Notes under the pieces: generated by a model
Seen by the model: only the letters and a program-made list of their open reading frames with translations
Database searches by the model: none
What the model was told of the DNA's origin: nothing
Made by a program: the position numbers and the translations under genes
In this document: positions 1 through 7,686 of the stretch, one piece after another
Position numbering within the stretch: the stretch's first letter is position 1
Layout: each line of letters starts with the position of its first letter
DNA from: Nocardia grenadensis NBRC 108939
GTDB lineage: Bacteria; Actinomycetota; Actinomycetes; Mycobacteriales; Mycobacteriaceae
Length of the DNA: 64,000 bases
Direction of reading: 5' to 3'
Assembly (NCBI RefSeq): GCF_001613445.1
Contig: NZ_BDCJ01000018.1
Coordinates: 62,001-126,000 of the forward strand

Positions 1-579
1 TTCGCGATCATCCGAGCCGAGGCCGAACTGGACCGCTTCCCGGCCGATATCGCGCAGGTCGTGGTGCGGATGATCCACGGTTGCGGCCAGGTCGACCTGG
101 CCGGCGACGTGCTGTTCACCCCGGGAGTGGTGGCCGCGGCGCGGGCCGCACTGCGCGCCGGCGCGCCGATTCTGTGCGATGCGAACATGGTGGCCTCGGG
201 AGTCACCCGGACCCGGCTGCCCGCGGACAACGAGGTGCTGTGCCTACTGCGTGACCCCAGGGTGCCGAAGCTGGCCACCGAGCTCGGGACCACCCGGTCG
301 GCGGCGGCACTGGAGTTGTGGCGGGAGCGGCTCGACGGCGCGGTGGTGGCGATCGGTAATGCGCCGACCGCTCTGTTCCACCTGCTGGACATGATCGCGG
401 CGGGGGCACCGAAACCGGCCGCCGTACTCGGTATCCCGGTGGGCTTCGTCGGCGCGGCCGAATCGAAGGACGCGCTCGCCGCGGGCACGGGCGTAGAGTA
501 TCTGACGGTGCGCGGGCGGCGCGGTGGCAGCGCCATCACCGCGTCCGCCCTGAATGCGATTGCGAGCGAACTGGAATGA
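1..579 (+). CDS. cobH: Precorrin-8X methylmutase, 5' end cut by the window edge
   Basis: Catalyses the methyl shift from C-11 to C-12 that turns precorrin-8X into hydrogenobyrinate in aerobic cobalamin synthesis. The frame is open from base 1 and reads FAIIRAEAELDRFP, typical of the region just inside the CobH N-terminus, so roughly 15-20 residues are missing upstream. The strongly conserved RMIHGCGQ motif is present; its histidine (residue 26 of the visible part) matches the catalytic residue of the family. 192 residues are visible against about 210 for the full protein. The stop overlaps the cobIJ start (ATGA), so the two are translationally coupled. In M. tuberculosis cobG lies immediately upstream; whether that holds here cannot be seen. 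Confidence 0.95.
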   Translation, partial: FAIIRAEAELDRFPADIAQVVVRMIHGCGQVDLAGDVLFTPGVVAAARAALRAGAPILCDANMVASGVTRTRLPADNEVLCLLRDPRVPKLATELGTTRSAAALELWRERLDGAVVAIGNAPTALFHLLDMIAAGAPKPAAVLGIPVGFVGAAESKDALAAGTGVEYLTVRGRRGGSAITASALNAIASELE

Positions 580-2150
580 CGGTGGCTACGGGAAAACTGT
601 GGGGGGTCGGCCTGGGCCCGGGCGATCCGGAACTGGTGACGGTGAAGGCGGCCCGCGTGATCGCCGAGGCCGATGTCATCGCATTCCACAGTGCCCGGCA
701 CGGCCGCAGTATCTCGCGCGGGATCGCCGAACCGTATATGCGGCCGGGCCAGCTCGAGGAACACCTCATCTATCCGGTCACCACCGAGACCACCGATCAT
801 CCCGGCGGTTACCAGGGCGCGATCGACGAGTTCTACGCCACGGCGGCCGAACGGCTGGCCGCGCATCTGGCGGCGGGCCGGTCGGTGGCGCTGCTGGCCG
901 CCGGGGACCCGCTGTTCTACAGCTCCTATATGCATATGCACCGGCGGCTGGCGGACCGGTTCGAGGCGGAGATCGTCCCCGGGATCACCTCGGTGAGCGC
1001 CGCGTCGGCGGCACTGGCCACTCCCCTGGTGGAGGGTGAGCAGGTACTGACGATACTGCCCGCCACCCTGCCCACCGACGAACTGACCCGCCGCCTCGCC
1101 GACAGCGACGCCGCCGCGATCATGAAACTCGGTCGCACCTACCCGGGCGTCCGCAAGGCGCTCGCCGACTCCGGCCGCCTCGACCGTGCCTACTACATCG
1201 AACGGGCCAGCACCGGACGCGAGCGAGTGCTTCCCGCCGGGGAGGTGGACGACGCCCAGGTCCCGTATTTCGCTATCACCATCGTCCCGGGCCCCGAACC
1301 GACCACCCCGGTCCCCGCCCGCCGGGATCCGGCGGCCGCCGAGCCGGCGACCCGCGCGGTGCGCACCCCGGTGGCCGAAGGCACCGCGTCCAGTTGCGCG
1401 CCGGGCGTCGGGGAGGTGGTGGTCGTCGGCCTGGGCCCGGGCGATACGCAATGGACCACACCGGAGGTATCCGCCGCGCTCGCCGTCGCCACCGACCTCG
1501 TCGGCTACACCACCTATATCGACCGCGTCCCGGCCCGCCCCGGTCAACGGCGGCACAGCAGCGACAACCGGGTCGAATCCGAACGCGCCGCCATGGCCCT
1601 GGACCTGGCCCGCCGCGGCGGCCGGGTCGCCGTGGTGTCCTCGGGCGACCCGGGCGTTTTCGCGATGGCGGCGGCCGTCCTGGAAGAATCCGCGGACCCG
1701 CAGTGGGCGGGGGTGCCGGTGCGGGTCCTGCCCGGAATGACGGCGGCGAACGCGGTGGCGAGCCGCGTCGGTGCCCCGCTCGGGCACGACTACGCCACGA
1801 TCTCCCTGTCCGACCGCCTCAAACCGTGGGACGTGGTGGCCCGGCGCCTGGCGGCGGTGGCCGCGGCCGATATGGCCATCGCCGTCTACAACCCCGCCTC
1901 GAGCAAACGCACCTGGCAGGTGGGGGCAATGAAGGACATCCTGCTCGCGCACCGCGCGCCGGACACCCCGGTGGTTCTCGGCCGCGATGTGGGTGGCCCG
2001 GGCGAATCGGTGCGGGTGGTGCCGCTGGGTGAACTGGAACCCGCCGAGGTCGATATGCGGACGCTGCTGATCATCGGCGCCTCCACCACCGCGGTGGTCG
2101 ACGGCACCGGGGCACCGCGGGTCTACACCGCGCGACGCTACAACGCCTGA
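576..2150 (+). CDS. cobIJ: Fused precorrin-2 C20-methyltransferase / precorrin-3B C17-methyltransferase
   Basis: A bifunctional SAM-dependent enzyme of corrin ring synthesis. The N-terminal half (about residues 5-240) is CobI, with the VGLGPGDPELVT SAM-binding loop near residue 11. The C-terminal half (about 280-515) is CobJ, with VVGLGPGD at 283-290 and an SSGDPGVFAMA loop near 355. A Pro/Ala-rich linker (about 240-275) joins them. The CobIJ fusion is the usual arrangement in mycobacteria and relatives. The ATG overlaps the cobH stop. No frameshift or missing core motif is seen. The next gene on this strand is an unrelated PadR regulator 57 bp away. Confidence 0.96.
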   Translation: MTVATGKLWGVGLGPGDPELVTVKAARVIAEADVIAFHSARHGRSISRGIAEPYMRPGQLEEHLIYPVTTETTDHPGGYQGAIDEFYATAAERLAAHLAAGRSVALLAAGDPLFYSSYMHMHRRLADRFEAEIVPGITSVSAASAALATPLVEGEQVLTILPATLPTDELTRRLADSDAAAIMKLGRTYPGVRKALADSGRLDRAYYIERASTGRERVLPAGEVDDAQVPYFAITIVPGPEPTTPVPARRDPAAAEPATRAVRTPVAEGTASSCAPGVGEVVVVGLGPGDTQWTTPEVSAALAVATDLVGYTTYIDRVPARPGQRRHSSDNRVESERAAMALDLARRGGRVAVVSSGDPGVFAMAAAVLEESADPQWAGVPVRVLPGMTAANAVASRVGAPLGHDYATISLSDRLKPWDVVARRLAAVAAADMAIAVYNPASSKRTWQVGAMKDILLAHRAPDTPVVLGRDVGGPGESVRVVPLGELEPAEVDMRTLLIIGASTTAVVDGTGAPRVYTARRYNA

Positions 2151-2169
2151 GCGCCCCCCATCCGATAGC

Positions 2170-2184
2170 ATTCCACTATGGAAT
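2170..2184. promoter_or_regulatory. Palindrome upstream of the PadR gene, candidate operator
   Basis: ATTCCACTATGGAAT is a perfect inverted repeat (6-bp arms, 3-nt spacer), 23 bp before the GTG start of the PadR-family gene. Autoregulation is common in this family, so this is a plausible self-operator. This is inference; no second copy was noticed in the window. Confidence 0.4.
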
Positions 2185-2207
2185 AGTCTCGGTGGAAGGA
2201 CAATGCG

Positions 2208-2735
2208 GTGAACGGCAAACAGAAGCGGCCGCTGAACTCCACGGCCGCCTCACTTCTGGGTTTTCTGCACGAGGGTCCTATGTCGGGCTGGGATCTGGTG
2301 ACGCTGGCCCAGGACCGGATCGGCGATTTCTGGACCATCACCCAGAGCCAGGTCTATCGGGAACTCGCCAGCATGGACTCGGCGGGCCTGGTGGTCAAGG
2401 GCGAAACCGGTGCCCGCGAACGCACTCCGTACCACATCACCGAGGCCGGCCGCGCCGAATTCGCCGAGTGGATCGCGCGCGATCCCAGCCCGGAAACCAT
2501 CCGGTTCCCGCTGCTGCTCACCCTGCATTTCGGGGGTCATATCGAGCCTGCGCATCTGGCCTCGATCATCGACAACGCTCGTAAGATCCACCAGGAAAGG
2601 CTGGACCGTTACCGCGCCGAGGAAGCGGGCCCGGACCTGTCCCCGCATTCCCGGGCGACACTGGAATTCGGTATCGGATACGAGCGCGCGGTCCTGCACT
2701 GGTTCGACCGCCTACCCGACCTGCTCGGCTCCTGA
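2208..2735 (+). CDS. PadR-family transcriptional regulator
   Basis: A 175-residue repressor-type protein. Residues 10-80 form the winged helix-turn-helix of PadR/PF03551 proteins (SLLGFLHEGPMSGWDL, then WTITQSQVYRELASMDSAGLV and a GARERTPYHITEAGRAEF wing). The C-terminal half (about 95-175) is the helical Vir_act_alpha_C-like dimerisation region. GTG was taken as start because a GGAAGGA ribosome binding site lies 7 nt upstream and a perfect palindrome sits just before it. It stands alone between cobIJ and the convergent cobK, so its target is not evident; self-regulation is the only link the sequence suggests. No equivalent is known to me at this point of the M. tuberculosis cob locus. Confidence 0.88.
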   Translation: MNGKQKRPLNSTAASLLGFLHEGPMSGWDLVTLAQDRIGDFWTITQSQVYRELASMDSAGLVVKGETGARERTPYHITEAGRAEFAEWIARDPSPETIRFPLLLTLHFGGHIEPAHLASIIDNARKIHQERLDRYRAEEAGPDLSPHSRATLEFGIGYERAVLHWFDRLPDLLGS

Positions 2736-2905
2736 AGGCGCACTATCGATCTCGCGCGGCTCTTCGCGGCAACCCGTGATCGGCAGCCGGTCCCGGGCCG
2801 TTCCGGGCGACTGCGGTGCCCGCCGAACAGCGCCTGTGTGCGGATACCGCCGAGCACGCGGAGCAGTCCGGCCGGGTAGCGCCCGGAAGTGGAATCCGAA
2901 ATCGA

Positions 2906-3679
2906 TCAGCGCCTTCCGCCCGGCCGCCCACTGCGGCCCGCGGCGACCCACGCGGACAGCACTTCCCGCGCCTCGTCGACGGTGGTCACCACCGTGACCC
3001 CGGACGGCAGGGTCGGCCGGTCCACGACCACCACCGGAATACCGGCGATACGCGCGGCGGTGAGCTTCGCGGCGGTCGCCGTACCTCCGCTGTCCTTGGT
3101 GACCACGACATCGATCCGGTGCCGGGTCAACAACTCCGATTCGTCGGACACGGTGAAAGGCCCGCGGGCCAAGAGTATTTCGTGCCGCGGGGGAAGTTGG
3201 TCCGTGGGCGGGTCGATGGCTCGGATCAGATACCAGGGCCGGGTATGGCCGGCGAAGGCCGCCACCCCCTGACGGCCGATAGTGAGTAGGACCCGGTCCC
3301 CCAGTCCGGCGGCGGTGTCCGCGGCGGCGGCCAGGTCGGGGACCCGGTACCAGCGGTCGCCGGGGCCGGCGGTCCAGCCCGGACGGCTCAACCGGATCAT
3401 GGGCAGCCCGAGTCGCGCGGTGGCCTGCGCGGCATTGGCGGTGATCACCCCGGCGAAGGGGTGGGTGGCGTCGATGACGAGTTCCATCCGATTGTCCGCC
3501 AGCCAATCGCGCAGCCCGTCGGCGCCACCGAAGCCGCCGACCCGCACCTCGCCGACGGGCCGGATCGGCGCGGAGACCCGACCGGCGAGCGAGGACACGA
3601 TCTCGTGTTCCCGCTCGCCGGTAAGCAGTCGGGCGAGTTCCCGGGCTTCCCCGGTGCCGCCCAGTAGCAGAATTCTCAG
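2906..3679 (-). CDS. cobK: Precorrin-6A reductase, apparent CTG start
   Basis: An NAD(P)H-dependent enzyme that reduces precorrin-6A to precorrin-6B. The N-terminus LRILLLGGTGEARELARLL is the classic CobK Rossmann start, followed by the conserved IDATHPFA motif and, toward the C-terminus, the VVVTKDSGGTATAAKLTAA segment. About 257 residues, a normal length. The codon at the expected initiator is CTG, inside CTGA, overlapping the stop of the upstream secreted-protein gene. No ATG, GTG or TTG occurs near it; the nearest upstream in-frame starts would add a non-homologous Arg-rich tail inside the neighbouring gene. Initiation at CTG by coupling is the simplest reading. M. tuberculosis has cobM between cobK and cobL; here it is absent. 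Confidence 0.9.
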   Translation of the reverse strand: MRILLLGGTGEARELARLLTGEREHEIVSSLAGRVSAPIRPVGEVRVGGFGGADGLRDWLADNRMELVIDATHPFAGVITANAAQATARLGLPMIRLSRPGWTAGPGDRWYRVPDLAAAADTAAGLGDRVLLTIGRQGVAAFAGHTRPWYLIRAIDPPTDQLPPRHEILLARGPFTVSDESELLTRHRIDVVVTKDSGGTATAAKLTAARIAGIPVVVVDRPTLPSGVTVVTTVDEAREVLSAWVAAGRSGRPGGRR

Positions 3680-4299
3680 GGCTGGCCGCTGAAGTAGGCG
3701 ATGGCCGAATCCAGCAGCGGCGGGCCGCCGGCGACGGCGAGCCCGATACCCGCGCCGATGATCGCGCCCGGGATGAATCCGACCCCCAGGAACAGGAGGC
3801 CGACGGCAGCGCCGATCGCCGCGCCCACGGCCGCACCCAGCGAGGCCGCCTGCAGTTCGGTCATGAACCACTGCTGGGCCCCGATGAACTGCGCCTGCGA
3901 CGGCGCACCCGCGACCGGGGTGGCCCGCGGGGTCAATGTCAGCCGGCTGTCGCCCTCATCGATGGTGGCGGCGACGGCGACGACCTGTCCGTCGGTGGTC
4001 TGGGTCAGCGGGATACTGGTCAGGCGCTCCCCGGCGGCGTTGCTCAGTACCACCGCGTCATTGGCGGCGTCCAGGCTGAACGCACCGCCCGACACCGTCG
4101 TGACCAGTGATTTTCCGGCCTCGGCCAGCGTCAGGGTGTAGTCGACGCCGCGATCGTGACCGGTAACCTCCGGAACCGCGTTCTGCTGCTGCTCGACAGC
4201 GGGCGCCGTCGGTGCGGGCGCCGCGTAACCCGTGCCCGCGGCGATACCCGTGGCCGCCGCCGCCATGATCGCGGTCGCGGCGAACTTCTTGTATTTCAC
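3676..4299 (-). CDS. Secreted protein with a glycine-rich hydrophobic C-terminus
   Basis: 207 residues. The N-terminus MKYKKFAATAIMAAAATGIA is a signal peptide with likely cleavage near AYAAP-type residues 25-28. A middle region (about 45-130) looks like a beta-rich extracellular domain. Residues about 150-195 form two glycine/alanine-rich hydrophobic helices (GAAVGAAIGAAVGLLFLG, GFIPGAIIGAGIGLAVAGG) of the glycine-zipper type seen in membrane-inserting or pore-like proteins. Similar secreted proteins are, from memory, common and multi-copy in Nocardia; no function is known to me. It lies between cobL and cobK on the same strand, and its stop overlaps the cobK start, so the two are probably co-translated. 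A role in corrin metabolism is not implied. Confidence 0.8.
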   Translation of the reverse strand: MKYKKFAATAIMAAAATGIAAGTGYAAPAPTAPAVEQQQNAVPEVTGHDRGVDYTLTLAEAGKSLVTTVSGGAFSLDAANDAVVLSNAAGERLTSIPLTQTTDGQVVAVAATIDEGDSRLTLTPRATPVAGAPSQAQFIGAQQWFMTELQAASLGAAVGAAIGAAVGLLFLGVGFIPGAIIGAGIGLAVAGGPPLLDSAIAYFSGQP

Positions 4300-4392
4300 T
4301 ATCGATCTCCCCGTCGCGCGCGAATCCGTCGTGACCCGCGCTAGGAACCCCCGTGACCTTACTCCCGATGCCCGATTCGTCCATTCGTGTTG

Positions 4393-5661
4393 TCACATAG
4401 GGGAAGTCCTGCCGGCGCGCCCTTTCACCACCGACCATTGGGTCACCGGCAACTGGGGCCGCCACGTGGTGAAGCGCCCCAGCGGTTCCCCGCGGTACAC
4501 CTGGAAGCGGCGCAGCCCGCCGCCGTGCGCCGCGGACCAGTCCAGGAGCAACGCCTCCGATTCCGCGGTCACCGCGTTCGCCACCAGCCGGCCGCCGACG
4601 GGCAATCGGGACCAGCAGTGCTCGAACAGCGCGGGCGTGGTGAGTCCGCCGCCGAGGAAGATGGCGTCGGGATGGCCGGCCACCGCGTCCCCGGCGAGTT
4701 CGGCCACCGCCTCGCCGCGCACCTCGATTCCGGGGACGCCGAGCGTGACGGCATTGGCGGCGATCTGCGCCCGGCGCCGCGCCAGGATCTCGAATGTGAT
4801 CGCGTGGCAGGTGGGATCGGTGCGGCACCATTCGATGGCGATACTGCCCGAACCGCCGCCGATATCCCACAGCGTCTCCCCGGGTCCGGGGGCGAGCGCC
4901 GCCAGGGTGAGCGCCCGGATCTCGGTCTTGGTGAGCTGGCCGTCCCCGCCGTACGCATCGTCGGGCAGGCCGGGCAGCCGGGTGAGGCGGGTACGCCCGG
5001 GCTCACCCGCCGCGGTGACGGCGACGATATTGAGGGGGTCGCCCGCGGGCTCCCGCCAGGTGGCGGCGGTACCGGACACCGATCGCTCGGCGGGCCCGCC
5101 CAGCTGCTCCAGCACGGTCAGCGCGGAGGGACCGAACCCGTGGCGGCGCAGCAACTCCGCGATCCGCTCCGGGGTACCGGCGTCGGCGCTGAGCACGAGG
5201 AACCGCCGCCCGTCGGTCAGGTCGGGCAGCAACCGCTCCACCGGCCGGCCGACCGCGCTGACGATCCCCACCTCGGCCACCGGCCAGCCCAGCCGGGCAC
5301 ACGCCAGCGAGGCCGCCGACGGTTGCGGGAACACCCGCAGCGCGCCGGGCCCGAGCAACCGGGCGAGGGTGACACCGATTCCGTAGAACATGGGGTCGCC
5401 GCTGGCGAGAATCCCGAGGCGGGTGTCGCGATACTCGGCCAGCAGCCCGGGCAGCGCGGGGACCAGCGGCGACGGCCACGCTTCCCGCCGCGCGGTCACC
5501 TCATCGGGGAGCAGCGCCAGCTGCCGCGCCGAACCGAACAGTACCGCGCAGTCGCGCAGCATCTGCCGGGAACGGTCGGGCAGCCCCGCCCAGCCGTCGG
5601 CGCCGATACCCACCACCGGAATCGGGGGCCCCGCCCAGGAGAGCGCGGGGTCGGCGGTCAC
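4393..5661 (-). CDS. cobL: Precorrin-6Y C5,15-methyltransferase (decarboxylating), CbiE-CbiT fusion
   Basis: Makes precorrin-8X by methylating C-5 and C-15 and decarboxylating the C-12 acetate. 422 residues. The N-terminal CbiE-like domain (about 12-220) has PVVGIGADGW and the SGDPMFYG loop (87-94). The C-terminal CbiT-like methyltransferase (about 240-415) has TKTEIRAL followed by the SAM-binding WDIGGGSGS (265-273). Starts at GTG, overlapping the stop of the upstream SDR gene as GTGA, so the SDR and cobL are one transcription unit. Both methyltransferase domains look intact. Confidence 0.95.
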   Translation of the reverse strand: MTADPALSWAGPPIPVVGIGADGWAGLPDRSRQMLRDCAVLFGSARQLALLPDEVTARREAWPSPLVPALPGLLAEYRDTRLGILASGDPMFYGIGVTLARLLGPGALRVFPQPSAASLACARLGWPVAEVGIVSAVGRPVERLLPDLTDGRRFLVLSADAGTPERIAELLRRHGFGPSALTVLEQLGGPAERSVSGTAATWREPAGDPLNIVAVTAAGEPGRTRLTRLPGLPDDAYGGDGQLTKTEIRALTLAALAPGPGETLWDIGGGSGSIAIEWCRTDPTCHAITFEILARRRAQIAANAVTLGVPGIEVRGEAVAELAGDAVAGHPDAIFLGGGLTTPALFEHCWSRLPVGGRLVANAVTAESEALLLDWSAAHGGGLRRFQVYRGEPLGRFTTWRPQLPVTQWSVVKGRAGRTSPM

Positions 5662-6422
5662 CGGGGCAGCCGCCGCCAGACGGCCTGCGGCAGCAGGCGC
5701 ATGCCGAAGAACACCGGGCGCAGGATCCCCGGAATCCAGACCCGAGCCGAGCGGCGGCCCAGCGCGGTCACCACCGCGGCGGCCACCTGGTCCGGCGTGC
5801 TGGAGAACGGGGCCGGGGTCATCCCCTCGGTCATCTTGCCCACCACGAAGCCCGGCCGCGCCAGCAGCAATTGCACCCCGCTCCCGTGCAGCGCATCGGC
5901 GAGCCCGGAGGCGAACCCGTCCAATCCGGCCTTGGCGGATCCGTAGACGTAGTTCGCGCGCCGCACCCGGACCCCGGCCACCGAACTGAACACCACCAGC
6001 TGACCGCTGCCCCTGGACCGCATCTCGTTGGCCAGGATGGTCAGCACGCTGAGCTGGGCGGTGTAGTCGGTGTGCACCACCGCCAGCGCGTGGGCGGGGT
6101 CGGCCTCGGCGCGGGACTGTTCGCCCAGCACCCCGAAGGCCAGTACCGCGACCCCGATCGGTCCGTAGTCGGCGGCGATCTTGCCGAGCAGGGCGGGATG
6201 GCTCGCGGTGTCGTCGGCGTCGAATTCCACCGGATGCACCGCGGTCGCGCCGGCGGCGGTGAGCGCCGCGGTCTCGGCGTCCAGATCCTCGCAGCGCCGC
6301 GCGGCCAGCACCACCGCCCGCCCGGGCGCGAGCCGCAGTGCCACCTGCAGCCCGATCTCACTGCGTCCACCCAGCACCAGCACCGTGCCCGGGTCGATCC
6401 CTCGTGTTCGACGCACAACCAT
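5658..6422 (-). CDS. Short-chain dehydrogenase of the DprE2 / Rv2073c type
   Basis: A 254-residue NAD(P)-dependent Rossmann enzyme. The nucleotide motif is GGRSEIG (18-24), the variant typical of DprE2-like SDRs. The catalytic set is Ser146/147, Tyr160 and Lys164 (YVYGSAKAG). The C-terminal RPVFFGMRLLPQAVWRRLP resembles the membrane-proximal tail of DprE2. By position it corresponds to Rv2073c beside cobL in M. tuberculosis. It is probably not the essential arabinan epimerase subunit itself, because no dprE1 is adjacent. The substrate is unknown. The upstream CAGACT box 6 nt before the start fits a near-consensus leaderless promoter. Confidence 0.85.
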   Translation of the reverse strand: MVVRRTRGIDPGTVLVLGGRSEIGLQVALRLAPGRAVVLAARRCEDLDAETAALTAAGATAVHPVEFDADDTASHPALLGKIAADYGPIGVAVLAFGVLGEQSRAEADPAHALAVVHTDYTAQLSVLTILANEMRSRGSGQLVVFSSVAGVRVRRANYVYGSAKAGLDGFASGLADALHGSGVQLLLARPGFVVGKMTEGMTPAPFSSTPDQVAAAVVTALGRRSARVWIPGILRPVFFGMRLLPQAVWRRLPR

Positions 6423-6494
6423 GCGCTCAGTCTGTCATCCGCACGCGGCGGTGCGCGGAACCGGGAGACGTGCCGGGCGCGCGCGGCGACCCGC

Positions 6495-6506
6495 TACGGT
6501 CGATCC
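6495..6506 (+). promoter_or_regulatory. Leaderless -10 box for the PPOX-family gene
   Basis: TACGGT at 6495-6500 matches TAnnnT and ends 6 nt before the ATG at 6507. No ribosome binding site is visible between them. This is the geometry of leaderless actinobacterial transcripts. Confidence 0.55.
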
Positions 6507-6911
6507 ATGACGCTGCGTACTGCCGAATTGTCCCCGGCGGCCGTCGAGTTCCTCACCGAACGGCATCTGGCGACCCTCACGACTCTGCGGGCCGACGGCA
6601 CCCCGCATATGGTACCGGTGGGCTTCACCTGGGACCCCGACGCCGGATTGGCCCGGATCATCACCGACGGCGCCTCGGTGAAGGCCCGAAACGTCCGGCG
6701 ATCGGGCTATGCCGCCGTCGGCCAGGTGGACGGTGCCCGCTGGCTGACTCTGGAGGGTCCGGCGGTTGTCCTCGACGACCCGGCCGCGGTCCGGGACGCC
6801 GAACGGCGTTACGCCGAGCGCTACCGGGTGCCGCGGGAGAACCCGACCCGGGTGGTGCTGGCCATCGAGGTCCAGCGGGTGCTGTGTGGGGCCCGGTTGC
6901 GCGAGGCCTGA
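6507..6911 (+). CDS. PPOX-family split-barrel protein, probably F420-dependent (Rv2074-like)
   Basis: 134 residues with the flavin/deazaflavin split-barrel fold: FLTERHLATLTTLRADGTPHMVPVGFTWD at the N-terminus and DGARWLTLEGPAVVLDD in the middle. Position and length match Rv2074, a member of the F420H2-dependent oxidoreductase B group reported to reduce biliverdin, so an F420-linked tetrapyrrole reduction is the leading idea. FMN or PLP binding cannot be excluded from sequence alone. It is divergent from the SDR/cobL operon. The ATG was chosen because a TAnnnT box sits 6 nt upstream and homologues begin here. Confidence 0.85.
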   Translation: MTLRTAELSPAAVEFLTERHLATLTTLRADGTPHMVPVGFTWDPDAGLARIITDGASVKARNVRRSGYAAVGQVDGARWLTLEGPAVVLDDPAAVRDAERRYAERYRVPRENPTRVVLAIEVQRVLCGARLREA

Positions 6912-7025
6912 AAGCTATAGCTACGCAGTTGCCTTGCGTGACGTGGGTGTCTGCGTCGAGTCAGTGGCATTCCCTCATGAGGCCGGGGTCACGGTAAGGA
7001 TCTCGGTTGCGTCGAGTAGCATCCC

Positions 7026-7616
7026 TCACGTATGCCGAGAGGGGTCGGTGGTTTCCCAAGCCGCCTCGATCATCCGGAAGATCTCGTCCACCGCGGCCTC
7101 TGGATCGGCCGCCGCACGGGCCAGTGAATGGGCGTCGATCACAAACCTCGCGATCGCCCGACAAGCCGTTGTCGGCCGTGCCAGCCCGAGGTCGGCGGCG
7201 ATGGCGGTTGCCAGCGACTCAGCGTGGCGCAGCCTCATCGACTCCTCGTATTTGCGCAGGTTGGGCGATTCGTCGATCAAGTTCCAGATTTGCGCGCCGC
7301 CGTCCGCCGCGGTGCAGTATCGCACCTGGGCTCGGATCTCGCGGCGCAGCGCGGGGATGAGCGGCTCATGCGGCGTCCGGGCGACGACCGCCTGTGTGAG
7401 GCTTTGCTCGAAGTTCTCGTCCTGCTCGAACACCAGGGCCTCTTTCGAGGCGAAGTGGGAAAAGAGAGTGGTTACGGCCACGTCCGCCGCGGCGGCCACA
7501 TCACGGATGCCCACTGCGTCATATCCGCGTTCCAGGAACAGTCGTAGAGCGGTGTCGGCGATCTTCTGGCGGGTCGCGGCCTTCTTACGCGCACGGCGTC
7601 CGGACGGCATGGTCAC
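7026..7616 (-). CDS. TetR-family transcriptional regulator
   Basis: 196 residues. The N-terminal HTH (about 14-60) reads RQKIADTALRLFLERGYDAVGIRDVAAAADVAVTTLFSHF, a clear TetR signature. The C-terminal ligand/dimer domain (about 80-190) has no recognisable ligand motif. Starts at GTG; an in-frame ATG two codons on is possible. It is divergent from an NADP-dependent oxidoreductase, with paired inverted-repeat half-sites in the 70-bp gap, so it most likely represses itself and that enzyme. The pair appears as an insertion relative to the M. tuberculosis order. Confidence 0.9.
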   Translation of the reverse strand: MTMPSGRRARKKAATRQKIADTALRLFLERGYDAVGIRDVAAAADVAVTTLFSHFASKEALVFEQDENFEQSLTQAVVARTPHEPLIPALRREIRAQVRYCTAADGGAQIWNLIDESPNLRKYEESMRLRHAESLATAIAADLGLARPTTACRAIARFVIDAHSLARAAADPEAAVDEIFRMIEAAWETTDPSRHT

Positions 7617-7619
7617 TTC

Positions 7620-7676
7620 TTGACACTATCAGAAACAATAAGATACCAGATTCAAAAATGTAGCTGTTAGTGTTAA
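7620..7676. promoter_or_regulatory. Divergent promoter with paired TetR half-sites
   Basis: TTGACACTATCAG (7620-7632) and, on the other strand, TTAACACTAACAG (reverse complement of 7664-7676) are inverted copies matching at 11 of 13 positions. They bracket the short AT-richer gap between the regulator and the oxidoreductase. They are likely operators of the TetR protein; inference from symmetry and position. Confidence 0.5.
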
Positions 7677-7686
7677 CGTCGCTCGC

